DNA of 5,234 nt from Chlamydiia bacterium (GTDB taxonomy: Bacteria > Chlamydiota > Chlamydiia > Chlamydiales > FEN-1388), in assembly GCA_023269335.1 (NCBI GenBank), contig JAHFTM010000034.1:1-5234 (forward strand). The letters are read 5' to 3'. The notes beneath the pieces were generated by a model. The model was not told the DNA's origin. It saw only the letters and a list, made by a program, of their open reading frames with translations, and made no database searches. The position numbers were made by a program, and so were the translations under genes. Below are positions 1 through 5,234 of the stretch, piece after piece; within the stretch, counting starts at the first letter, position 1, and every line of letters begins with the position of its first letter.

Positions 1-87
1 TTAAATTCATGAGATCATTGTACTAACTTCAGTGAAAAGAAAGCAGATTTTTTTAAGATTTTGTTATCAAGCAGGCTGAAAATACAG

Positions 88-116
88 TTCAAAGAAAAAA
101 TCAAACAACATATAAA
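88..116 (+). promoter_or_regulatory. Possible sigma70-type promoter of the LRR gene
   Basis: TTCAAA (88-93) and TATAAA (111-116) are separated by exactly 17 bp. The -10 matches the consensus at 5 of 6 positions and the -35 at 4 of 6. Transcription would begin near 123 and give a leader of about 20 nt before the ATG at 143. The region is AT-rich, so chance matches are likely. Nothing else is seen in 1-87. Confidence 0.35.
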
Positions 117-129
117 GTAGTCCAAATGT

Positions 130-135
130 GGGGAG
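130..135 (+). promoter_or_regulatory. Ribosome binding site that sets the LRR gene start
   Basis: GGGGAG lies 7 nt before the ATG at 143. It supports that ATG over the in-frame GTG at 128, which would place this purine block inside the coding region and has no comparable site of its own. Confidence 0.6.
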
Positions 136-142
136 TTTATCT

Positions 143-1555
143 ATGACCGGATCTTTAACACCTTCAAAAGCAGCTTCTCTTCTTTCTTTATCCAAACAAA
201 ACCATGAGGCAGGCCAAAACCAGCCCATAGAATCTTGGGGAAGTTTTCTTGGAAGGAAAGTGACAACATTCTTACCATCTTGGCTTATTGAGCCTGCGAT
301 TGCTTGTATACGTACATTTTTTAGAAATGAAATAGCTTTGCAGCAAACACAAAAAAGCATAGATCAACGAGAAGCAATTGCCGTACAACCTGAGCAAGAA
401 TTAAAAGCTGTCGTTGAACAAGAACCTCTACTCGTAGATAAAAAAATTGAATTTCCTCTTCCCCTTATCGGTTTGATTTGTAACTTTTTGGAACAACCAG
501 AGAAAAAACGTGCTTTTGAGCCGCTTGTAAAAATGCTTGCATCTGACTGCAGCGATAATCAGCAAGAAGCCTTAAAAGAGCTGGAAAAAACAGAAGAGGT
601 GGGAAAAGTAATCCGAGAAGCTTTTACACAGACATCTTTTGTTTTTCCGCATACGCTTAAAGCAGTAACACTGGCAGATGTCGCTCAATTAGATCTTTCA
701 GTTTTAACTAGTTCATTATCTGAAGAAGCTGTCCAAGCAATCTGTACAAAGATGCCACAGCTTAGATCGCTTGATCTATCAGGAAATAAATTATCTCAAG
801 AAGTGCTGGAGAAGCTTTCTCAATTCCTGAATTTATATGATCTGAACTTAGAAAATACTGGGATGAATAATCGACTTTTACAACAATTGAAGCGCCATCC
901 AAATCTTGTAAAACTGAATATATCAGATAACAAGAAAATGACTCATTTAAGACCAATTGCCTTCCTGAAACAACTACAGGTTTTGAATATTTCTAGCTGT
1001 TTCCGTATAAGAGATTTACAGCCAATTTCAGCATGCACTCAATTACACACCTTACGTATAGCTGCAAGCATAAACATCACCGACCTATCACCACTTGCTT
1101 CATGTACTAAACTACGCACTTTATGTATTAGAAGTTATTATCGTCTTACAGATATACAACCACTTAATGTACTCGCTCAACTACAAACTTTAGACCTTTC
1201 TTTTTGCGGAAGAATCAATGACTTAGCCCCTCTTGCTTCTTGTATTCAATTACACACTGTAAATCTTACTGAATGCGAAGAGATCACTGACTTGAAACCA
1301 GTTGCTTCTTGGGTTCAACTGAAAAGATTACTGCTTGTGGGTTGCAAAAAAATCACTGATCTAGGACCACTTGCTTCTTGCGCTCAACTACATGAGTTGG
1401 ACCTTTCTGAATGTGAGCAAATCATCAACTTAAAACCCCTCATTGCTTGCACTCATCTCAAGTTTTTATATCTTTGTAACTGCAAAGTCAGCGAAACTGA
1501 AAAAAACAATTTACGTGCTGCCTTACCTGATTTGCATATTTGCGACAAAATATAA
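143..1555 (+). CDS. Leucine-rich repeat protein with a possible N-terminal F-box-like segment; candidate host-directed protein
   Basis: This is a 470-residue protein. Residues 1-20 are Ser/Thr-rich, with no clear cleavable signal peptide. Residues 104-116 follow the spacing L/F-P-x2-L-x3-I-x3-L typical of an F-box start (F104, P105, L108, I112, L116), but the later tryptophan is missing. From about residue 207 to the C-terminus the protein is leucine-rich repeats: two 24-residue units (207-254), then eight units of exactly 23 residues (255-438), then a divergent C-terminal cap. The repeat consensus is LxxLxLSxCxxITDLxPLASCxQ, with Cys at the N/C-ladder position and a second Cys column at position 21. 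Such LRR domains bind proteins, and LRR plus F-box is the layout of substrate-recruiting ubiquitin-ligase subunits. A secreted effector role is inference, from architecture only. The gene is alone on the plus strand and converges on the orphan gene. The start is chosen for its Shine-Dalgarno site; a GTG at 128 would add five residues. Confidence 0.88.
   Translation: MTGSLTPSKAASLLSLSKQNHEAGQNQPIESWGSFLGRKVTTFLPSWLIEPAIACIRTFFRNEIALQQTQKSIDQREAIAVQPEQELKAVVEQEPLLVDKKIEFPLPLIGLICNFLEQPEKKRAFEPLVKMLASDCSDNQQEALKELEKTEEVGKVIREAFTQTSFVFPHTLKAVTLADVAQLDLSVLTSSLSEEAVQAICTKMPQLRSLDLSGNKLSQEVLEKLSQFLNLYDLNLENTGMNNRLLQQLKRHPNLVKLNISDNKKMTHLRPIAFLKQLQVLNISSCFRIRDLQPISACTQLHTLRIAASINITDLSPLASCTKLRTLCIRSYYRLTDIQPLNVLAQLQTLDLSFCGRINDLAPLASCIQLHTVNLTECEEITDLKPVASWVQLKRLLLVGCKKITDLGPLASCAQLHELDLSECEQIINLKPLIACTHLKFLYLCNCKVSETEKNNLRAALPDLHICDKI
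905..1456 (+). repeat. Eight in-frame 69-bp units encoding 23-residue LRRs
   Basis: Repeat leucines fall every 23 codons without any gap, giving 8 x 69 = 552 bp. Units 2 to 8 share DNA blocks such as cttgcttcttg followed by a Gln-Leu codon pair. Units 5, 7 and 8 are closest to consensus. Unit 4 lacks both cysteine columns, and unit 6 has Trp in place of the second Cys. The units have diverged in sequence but not in length, so this is an old tandem expansion rather than a fresh duplication. Confidence 0.85.
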
Positions 1556-1634
1556 AAATTAACGAAACATGACGCGAGAATAGGATAGTCCTATACCGAA
1601 ACAATCTGAAGAAAGTTGAGAATGAAAGTTGGCT
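1556..1634. other. Convergent intergenic spacer without a canonical terminator
   Basis: This 79-bp spacer separates the stops of the LRR gene and the orphan gene. The only hairpin seen is a perfect 6-bp inverted repeat, ATAGGA (1580-1585) and TCCTAT (1589-1594), with a 3-nt loop; neither strand has a U-tract after it. An 8-bp direct repeat GAAAGTTG occurs at 1611-1618 and 1624-1631. The short hairpin could weakly slow both transcripts, but I do not call it a terminator. Confidence 0.5.
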
Positions 1635-3173
1635 TTACAGAAAAAAGGAGCGAAATCGATCTTTTATAAAGTTAAAAAGTGATTCTATGTGTTGGATGAG
1701 TTCAGGTTTTTTGAAGTCAGCTTTTTTTTGTTCAGTTGAGGCAGGTTTGGTGTCTGCATCGGTAGAAGATATGCTTATAACTGCTTTTGGTGCTGCAAGA
1801 GACGTTAGGTTGGTCACAGTTTTTGTGGCTAATGGTTTGTCTTGAATTGCAGCTGTAACTTGATCTGCAACTGTTTCTAGAGGCTTAATTTCTATAAGCT
1901 TAAGTACTATTTTTCCAAGTCTTTTCATATAACGTTGGAGATCTGCTTTTGTCTGAAGGCCGCCTACATCAATGGGAACTGTGTGCACCTGAACGTGAAC
2001 TGTACCTTCAGCATCTACTTTATGTGGTCCAGGTACACGGATTGTAGTATACGTTTGTCGAGAGGCTTCTTTCCTGCCAATTCCTGCCTTCGATAAAGCT
2101 ATGCTGCTACTGCCTACTGATCTTCCAGGTGATCCATATCTTGATGGCTCAGTGCCTAGAAGAGCGACGGCTTTTATAGGAATGATGACAAAATTGACTG
2201 CAGTTCGTTTTATTTTTGCTAGAGTGCTATCAGAAGATGCTTCGTCATCGCTGATTGGTTCCACGCTCCAGTGCTGTTTCTTTTTTGTACTGTCTTGAAT
2301 GACAACATACTTGCCATTTTGTGTGACGATACCAGATGTTCCTCCTTGAGCTTGTTCACTTTCAGTATCATCGATATAGGTAAGCAGTACCTTCGGGCCT
2401 GTTCCTGCTTTAAAAAATGGGTCCCAATGCCCCCTTTTTACCAGCATCTGATCATGTAGCAGCTCTTCTTTGAGCGGGGCAAAAGTAACGACTGAATATG
2501 AGTCTGCACATAAGGATGGTATAGGATCAGATAGTTGAACATTAAAGCTGCGAATCGTGCCACAGGCCCAGTCTTGTAATGTAACTATTTCTTTAATTCC
2601 AGCTTTTTCTTTCATTTTTGAGTCGCTGTTAATTTCTTTCTGTAAAGCCTTTGGTAAGACAATTTTGTCAAAATCAATACGGCTTTTTTCATGCTCTCGA
2701 GTAGCATTGGCAGTCAGAGCTGTGCTCTCAAGAACATAAAAAGGTAGGCTTTCTCTAGCTACCGCTTCATTATCTATTGGCAGACCATCATTGGCTGAGC
2801 CGATAGCCAAAGTCAGGTTTTTTGTCGTAAATTCAGTGAGAAGTTGAATTTTTTTGAAACAGCTAAGCTGTCTGTTTTTCAACTGGCATGCAAAACGCAT
2901 GTTTTTTTGTGCAAGGGTAAGGGTTTGGTTTTGAATGATTTCAAGAAGGGAATCAAATTCTTCAGCCTCTTGCACAGAGCTTTCTTGTGGCTCTTTTTGT
3001 GTGTACTCTTGAGCAGGTAAAGAAGAAGGGGTGAAAAGAGAAAAGATATCGGATCTTGTTTGTTGATTGGCGAACAGCTCTATATTTTCTTCAGCTTCCA
3101 CTAGTGGTTTGAGTACATAAGGGATTATCACATTGGATGCTGGTATAAAACCTGCTGCTTGTGTGGGGTACAT
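1635..3173 (-). CDS. Hypothetical 512-residue protein, no recognised domain
   Basis: I do not recognise this protein. It has no signal peptide, no convincing membrane segment (only a short hydrophobic stretch near 326-339) and no familiar catalytic motif. Residues 25-75 are acidic and Gln/Glu-rich. Residues 75-300 look folded, with aromatic and beta-strand-like stretches around 200-300 (WACG near 202, HWDPFF near 249, a likely beta hairpin at 281-293). Residues 303-380 are Ser/Gly/Lys/Arg-rich and probably flexible. Residues 410-445 are helical in character. Residues 483-512 end in a basic, aromatic amphipathic segment (FIKDRFRSFF) that could touch a membrane or a partner. There are four cysteines (96, 105, 204, 222). 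The start is firm: AGGAGG lies 5 nt before the ATG. Given the neighbouring LRR gene it could be a lineage-specific host-interaction protein, but that is only a guess from context. The reading frame is intact over 1.5 kb, so it is very likely a real gene. Confidence 0.85.
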   Translation of the reverse strand: MYPTQAAGFIPASNVIIPYVLKPLVEAEENIELFANQQTRSDIFSLFTPSSLPAQEYTQKEPQESSVQEAEEFDSLLEIIQNQTLTLAQKNMRFACQLKNRQLSCFKKIQLLTEFTTKNLTLAIGSANDGLPIDNEAVARESLPFYVLESTALTANATREHEKSRIDFDKIVLPKALQKEINSDSKMKEKAGIKEIVTLQDWACGTIRSFNVQLSDPIPSLCADSYSVVTFAPLKEELLHDQMLVKRGHWDPFFKAGTGPKVLLTYIDDTESEQAQGGTSGIVTQNGKYVVIQDSTKKKQHWSVEPISDDEASSDSTLAKIKRTAVNFVIIPIKAVALLGTEPSRYGSPGRSVGSSSIALSKAGIGRKEASRQTYTTIRVPGPHKVDAEGTVHVQVHTVPIDVGGLQTKADLQRYMKRLGKIVLKLIEIKPLETVADQVTAAIQDKPLATKTVTNLTSLAAPKAVISISSTDADTKPASTEQKKADFKKPELIQHIESLFNFIKDRFRSFFL

Positions 3174-3178
3174 AACTA

Positions 3179-3184
3179 CCTCCT
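3179..3184 (-). promoter_or_regulatory. Strong ribosome binding site of the orphan gene
   Basis: The minus strand reads AGGAGG 5 nt before the ATG at 3173. It is a perfect Shine-Dalgarno core and the strongest in the window, so efficient translation is likely. Confidence 0.75.
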
Positions 3185-3189
3185 TTTAT

Positions 3190-3221
3190 TTGCCATCTAT
3201 AGTAGAAATTGGCAACAATTT
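3190..3221 (-). promoter_or_regulatory. Two overlapping inverted repeats in the orphan gene leader
   Basis: On the minus strand AAATTG-TTGC-CAATTT (3221-3206) can form a 6-bp stem with a 4-nt loop. TTGCCA (3215-3210) can instead pair with TGGCAA (3195-3190). The two share bases, so they are mutually exclusive. They end just upstream of the Shine-Dalgarno site. Both are short and AT-rich, and they could equally be an operator-like site or chance. Confidence 0.25.
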
Positions 3222-3339
3222 ATTTAAGAATACTAAATTATCTGGAAAACAGTATTTATACAATATGATTTTCTTGTTTGAGAAGTCCGATAATTTTCAT
3301 TATTGGTTTGTTTGAAATCAATTAGAGACAGAGATCGAG

Positions 3340-3366
3340 AAAAAGAGCGATGCCATCTGCAAACGC
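3340..3366 (-). terminator. Possible weak intrinsic terminator after the msrB-like gene
   Basis: Just past the msrB-like stop codon, the minus strand can fold GCG...TGC/GCA...CGC (3366-3347) with a small internal loop and a 5-nt loop. TCTTTTT (3346-3340) follows immediately. The stem is imperfect and short, so termination may be partial. If it works, it separates the dehydratase/msrB-like unit from the orphan gene. No clear promoter was found in the rest of 3222-3339. Confidence 0.35.
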
Positions 3367-3370
3367 GCGA

Positions 3371-3961
3371 TTATTTGCCGATAGATTGTGTAGAGGGAAC
3401 TTGTGATGGGGCTTGAGGTGAAGCTGGAGCTGGAATGAAATTCAGAGCAGCAGAATTGATGCTAAAAAGAGGCTCTCGAGGCTTGTTTGCGTTGTCTTCG
3501 ATATGCCCTAGATGTGAGTCGCAAAGTGCGCAATAGACGATAATTTTGCCGTCGCCAAGAAAAGAGCTTTCCTTTTTTAAAATGATATTTTTTCCGTCGA
3601 TAGGCTTCGTGAATGTGGGCCAGCCGGTTTTTTCAAGAGACTTGTCAACAGAAGAGAAGAGAGGCAGAGCGCAAGCTGAGCAGAGGTAAGTGCCATTTTC
3701 AGAAAAAGCAACATATTTACCTGAGAAAGCAGGTTCACTTTTGCCTTGACGCATGATCTCAAATTGTAGGGGGGTGAGGCGCTGTTTCCATTCAGCATCA
3801 GATAAAACAAGTTTTGGTATTTCAACTTTACTTGTAGTTATGGGAGAGCTGATCTCTTCTTTAGAGGTAAGAAAAGGCTTTGTAAAGTTGTAAAGTAAAA
3901 GAGCTGCAATAGCGCTTAGTACAATGAGGCTGAGTAGCAAATCATTTGTTGATTTTTGCAT
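3371..3961 (-). CDS. Membrane-anchored MsrB-fold protein with the catalytic cysteine replaced by serine
   Basis: This is a 196-residue protein. Residues 8-24 form one hydrophobic helix without a lipobox cysteine, so it is a signal anchor or uncleaved signal. Residues 55-177 are an MsrB (peptide methionine-R-sulfoxide reductase) domain: the EWKQRLTPLQ start, CxxC at 94/97 and 144/147 (the structural zinc site), GWPTF with W114, and HLGH with H150 and H153. Residues 178-196 are a Pro/Ser/Gln tail. In the family the active site reads R-Y-C-I-N-S; here it is L-F-S-I-N-S, so the catalytic Cys is Ser167 (AGC codon, 3461-3463) and the Arg is Leu165. The resolving Cys found in many MsrBs before GWP is also absent (Lys-Thr). 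Normal sulfenic-acid chemistry is therefore unlikely; methionine-sulfoxide binding or another role is possible. I chose this ATG because AGGAG lies 8 nt upstream. An ATG at 3991 would add ten residues and has no such site. The gene lies 69 bp downstream of the dehydratase gene and is probably co-transcribed with it. No symbol is given because activity is doubtful. Confidence 0.88.
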   Translation of the reverse strand: MQKSTNDLLLSLIVLSAIAALLLYNFTKPFLTSKEEISSPITTSKVEIPKLVLSDAEWKQRLTPLQFEIMRQGKSEPAFSGKYVAFSENGTYLCSACALPLFSSVDKSLEKTGWPTFTKPIDGKNIILKKESSFLGDGKIIVYCALCDSHLGHIEDNANKPREPLFSINSAALNFIPAPASPQAPSQVPSTQSIGK

Positions 3962-3969
3962 AAGAATAT

Positions 3970-3974
3970 CTCCT
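3970..3974 (-). promoter_or_regulatory. Ribosome binding site that sets the msrB-like start
   Basis: AGGAG on the minus strand lies 8 nt before the ATG at 3961. The upstream in-frame ATG at 3991 has no purine-rich site in front of it, so the shorter protein is favoured. Confidence 0.65.
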
Positions 3975-4030
3975 AAAACAGTACATCTCATATGACTGAC
4001 TTTTTGTCATGAAAATTTTTAAAAAAGAGT

Positions 4031-4993
4031 TTATTTTTTGGAAAGATTATACAGATATGGCAAAGTAGTGTTGCCACCACTTGCTATGGCAATGACAGGT
4101 TTTTGAGAGGCGAAGGGGATAGGGTAGCTTAAAGCTGCTGCAAGACCTAAGGCTCCGGCAGGCTCTACAAGAAGATGAGCCATATCAAAGGAAAGAAGAG
4201 CACTTTCTCTTATTTGTTCTTCACTGACAGTCACCATATCATCGACATAGTTTTGAATTAGCGGAAAGGTCATGTTCCCCAGGGAAAGAACTTTAATCGC
4301 GTCAGCTATACTAGGGCTTGCTTTTTTTAGATAAACAAGTTTTCCTGAGTGAAATGACTGATACCCATCATTTTCAAGCTCTGGCTCAACGCCAATAATT
4401 TTAATGGTGCTATTTAGTTTCTTTATGCACATGGCAATACCCGCAATGAGCCCACCTCCGCCAACGGGAACAAAAACAGCAGCCGGATCTATTTTTTCTA
4501 AAATTTCAAGCCCTATGGTTCCTTGTCCTGCAATGATTTCAGGATGATCGTATGGAGGGACAATATAGTAGCCTTTTGTGCGCGAAAGCTCTTCTGCTAC
4601 CTGCTGTCTTACATCGGAGAGTGGCTCTGTCATGATTACCTCTGCACCATAGCTTTTTACGGCAGCTATTTTAAATTCTGGTGCATCAGGTGACATGACA
4701 ATCGTTGCTTTCACCCCCAGAAGTTTTGCTGCATAGGCCACAGCTTTTGCGTGGTTGCCTGTAGAATAGGTAATGACCCCGCGCTTTTTTTCTTCTTCCG
4801 TGTGAAGCGATAAAAAATAGGTGGCACCTCTCATTTTAAAGGCGCCAGTTGGCTGTAGGCTTTCTGCCTTTAAGTAGATAGGATTACCGTGGAGGGTCGT
4901 ATGAGTGGGTAAGAACACAAGGGGGGTGTAGAGAGCTTTATCAGCAATTTTTTGTGCAGCATCGCGAAAGGTCTCAAGGCTAATATCAATCAT
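4031..4993 (-). CDS. Threonine/serine dehydratase-family PLP enzyme (fold type II)
   Basis: This 320-residue protein has the length of the short catabolic threonine dehydratases and lacks the C-terminal ACT regulatory domain of biosynthetic IlvA. Expected reaction: L-threonine to 2-oxobutanoate plus ammonia, or L-serine to pyruvate plus ammonia, in the cytoplasm. Visible motifs are PTGAFKMRGA with the PLP-binding Lys53, STGNHAK (77-83) with Asn80 contacting the cofactor, the glycine loop GGGG (178-181) that holds the PLP phosphate, VEPAG (276-280), and SGGN (305-308) that contacts the pyridine nitrogen. All are intact, so an active enzyme is expected. Serine racemase and hydroxyectoine-utilisation (EutB-type) dehydratases share this scaffold; Thr78 before GNH, where serine racemases carry the catalytic Ser, argues against a racemase. 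Substrate cannot be settled from sequence alone. The ATG is preceded by GGAGGGAG; a TTG four codons upstream overlaps that site and is rejected. It is the first gene after the promoter at 5027-5035. Confidence 0.9.
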   Translation of the reverse strand: MIDISLETFRDAAQKIADKALYTPLVFLPTHTTLHGNPIYLKAESLQPTGAFKMRGATYFLSLHTEEEKKRGVITYSTGNHAKAVAYAAKLLGVKATIVMSPDAPEFKIAAVKSYGAEVIMTEPLSDVRQQVAEELSRTKGYYIVPPYDHPEIIAGQGTIGLEILEKIDPAAVFVPVGGGGLIAGIAMCIKKLNSTIKIIGVEPELENDGYQSFHSGKLVYLKKASPSIADAIKVLSLGNMTFPLIQNYVDDMVTVSEEQIRESALLSFDMAHLLVEPAGALGLAAALSYPIPFASQKPVIAIASGGNTTLPYLYNLSKK

Positions 4994-4997
4994 GGCT

Positions 4998-5003
4998 CCC
5001 TCC
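4998..5003 (-). promoter_or_regulatory. Ribosome binding site that sets the dehydratase start
   Basis: GGAGGG on the minus strand lies 4 nt before the ATG at 4993. The alternative TTG at 5005 would use part of this site as coding sequence, so the ATG is preferred. Confidence 0.65.
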
Positions 5004-5026
5004 AACGTCCTTATAAAACATTACTT

Positions 5027-5035
5027 ATTATAGCA
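5027..5035 (-). promoter_or_regulatory. Extended -10 promoter of the dehydratase gene
   Basis: The minus strand reads TGC-TATAAT: a perfect -10 hexamer preceded by the TGn extension. No good -35 is seen at 16-18 bp, which extended -10 promoters tolerate. Transcription would start near 5020, giving a leader of about 27 nt. It sits about 90 bp downstream of a terminator, which supports an independent start of transcription here. Nothing else is seen in 5036-5121. Confidence 0.6.
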
Positions 5036-5121
5036 CCACAGACAAGCTCGAGTATTCATTGATGTATGGCTTAAAAGCTGTCTTAGAGAAAGTATAGAGA
5101 AAATAATAGTGTAGGTGAGTC

Positions 5122-5147
5122 AAAAATTTCGGGCAGTCTCCTGCCCG
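5122..5147 (-). terminator. Rho-independent terminator of the gene entering from the right
   Basis: On the minus strand CGGGCAG (5147-5141), loop GAGA, CTGCCCG (5136-5130) is a perfect 7-bp GC-rich stem with a GNRA tetraloop. AAATTTTT follows (5129-5122). The three A residues before the U-tract are slightly unusual, since a U-run normally abuts the stem. Confidence 0.65.
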
Positions 5148-5157
5148 GGCTAAAGCT

Positions 5158-5182
5158 GCACCACAAGTTGAAGATGTGGTGC
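5158..5182 (-). repeat. Perfect 8-bp inverted repeat before the terminator
   Basis: GCACCACA (5158-5165) and TGTGGTGC (5175-5182) flank a 9-nt loop. It lies between the likely stop codon at 5196-5198 and the terminator hairpin, so on the minus strand it would form a second 3'-UTR hairpin. Neither strand has a U-tract directly after it. Confidence 0.6.
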
Positions 5183-5195
5183 GTTTGAGTTGTGT

Positions 5196-5234
5196 CTATG
5201 TGAAAGATTTTTTACGGAACGATGGCTTACTTTT
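5196..5234 (-). CDS. Partial: probable C-terminal end of a minus-strand gene
   Basis: Read on the minus strand from the window edge, one frame gives KSKPSFRKKSFT and then TAG at 5196-5198. A basic C-terminal tail with its stop 13 nt before a hairpin pair and terminator fits a gene end. Another frame stays open into the hairpin region (stop near 5151) and cannot be excluded. Twelve residues are too few to name a product. Confidence 0.4.
   Translation of the reverse strand, partial: KSKPSFRKKSFT

Noticed and set aside
67..360. 97-codon minus-strand open frame over the LRR gene start
   Set aside because: It lies antisense to the LRR gene, has no ribosome binding site that I can see and no recognisable protein features.
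905..1456. CRISPR-like or satellite repeat
   Set aside because: The 69-bp period is fully in frame and encodes the LRR consensus; there are no conserved repeats with unique spacers.
2101..2739. Three plus-strand open frames of 60-65 codons
   Set aside because: They are antisense shadows of the 512-residue orphan gene, with low-complexity or unlikely protein sequences.
3133..3315. 60-codon plus-strand open frame over the orphan gene start
   Set aside because: It overlaps the start and ribosome binding site of the orphan gene, has no ribosome binding site of its own and no protein features.
3577..3825. 82-codon minus-strand open frame inside the msrB-like gene
   Set aside because: It is in another frame of a gene whose MsrB motifs clearly define the true frame.
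3962..4030. Inverted repeat ATGAC/GTCAT between the dehydratase and msrB-like genes as a terminator
   Set aside because: The stem is only 5 bp with a 9-nt loop and no U-tract follows, so co-transcription is more likely.

Overview
The window is about 5.2 kb of moderately AT-rich bacterial DNA with purine-rich Shine-Dalgarno sites. It holds four complete protein genes, the probable 3' end of a fifth, and no RNA genes or transposon sequences that I could recognise. A leucine-rich-repeat protein with a possible F-box beside a large orphan protein suggests an intracellular or amoeba-associated bacterium. A member of the Chlamydiota is my first guess and a Legionella-like organism an alternative. 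This is inference from gene style; no marker gene fixes the taxon.

Layout: positions 1-142 are upstream sequence with a plausible promoter for the only plus-strand gene, an LRR protein (143-1555) that carries eight consecutive repeats of exactly 23 residues. A 79-bp convergent spacer (1556-1634) follows and has no clear terminator. All remaining genes are on the minus strand: an orphan 512-residue protein (3173-1635), a membrane-anchored MsrB-like protein (3961-3371) and a threonine/serine dehydratase-family PLP enzyme (4993-4031). The right end (5234-5196) looks like the last codons of another minus-strand gene, followed by two hairpins, the second with a U-tract.

The dehydratase has its own extended -10 promoter just downstream of that terminator and probably shares a transcript with the msrB-like gene (69-bp gap, no evident terminator between them). 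A weak hairpin with a U-tract after the msrB-like gene may end that unit. The orphan gene then has a 197-bp upstream region and a very strong ribosome binding site.

The most notable observation is in the MsrB-like protein. The fold signatures and both zinc CxxC pairs are intact, but the position of the catalytic cysteine is a serine and the usual Arg-Tyr before it is Leu-Phe. It is probably not an ordinary methionine sulfoxide reductase. The LRR protein's possible F-box segment and the unrecognised 512-residue protein are the other points worth following. I see no evidence of a multi-gene novel system beyond these individual proteins.
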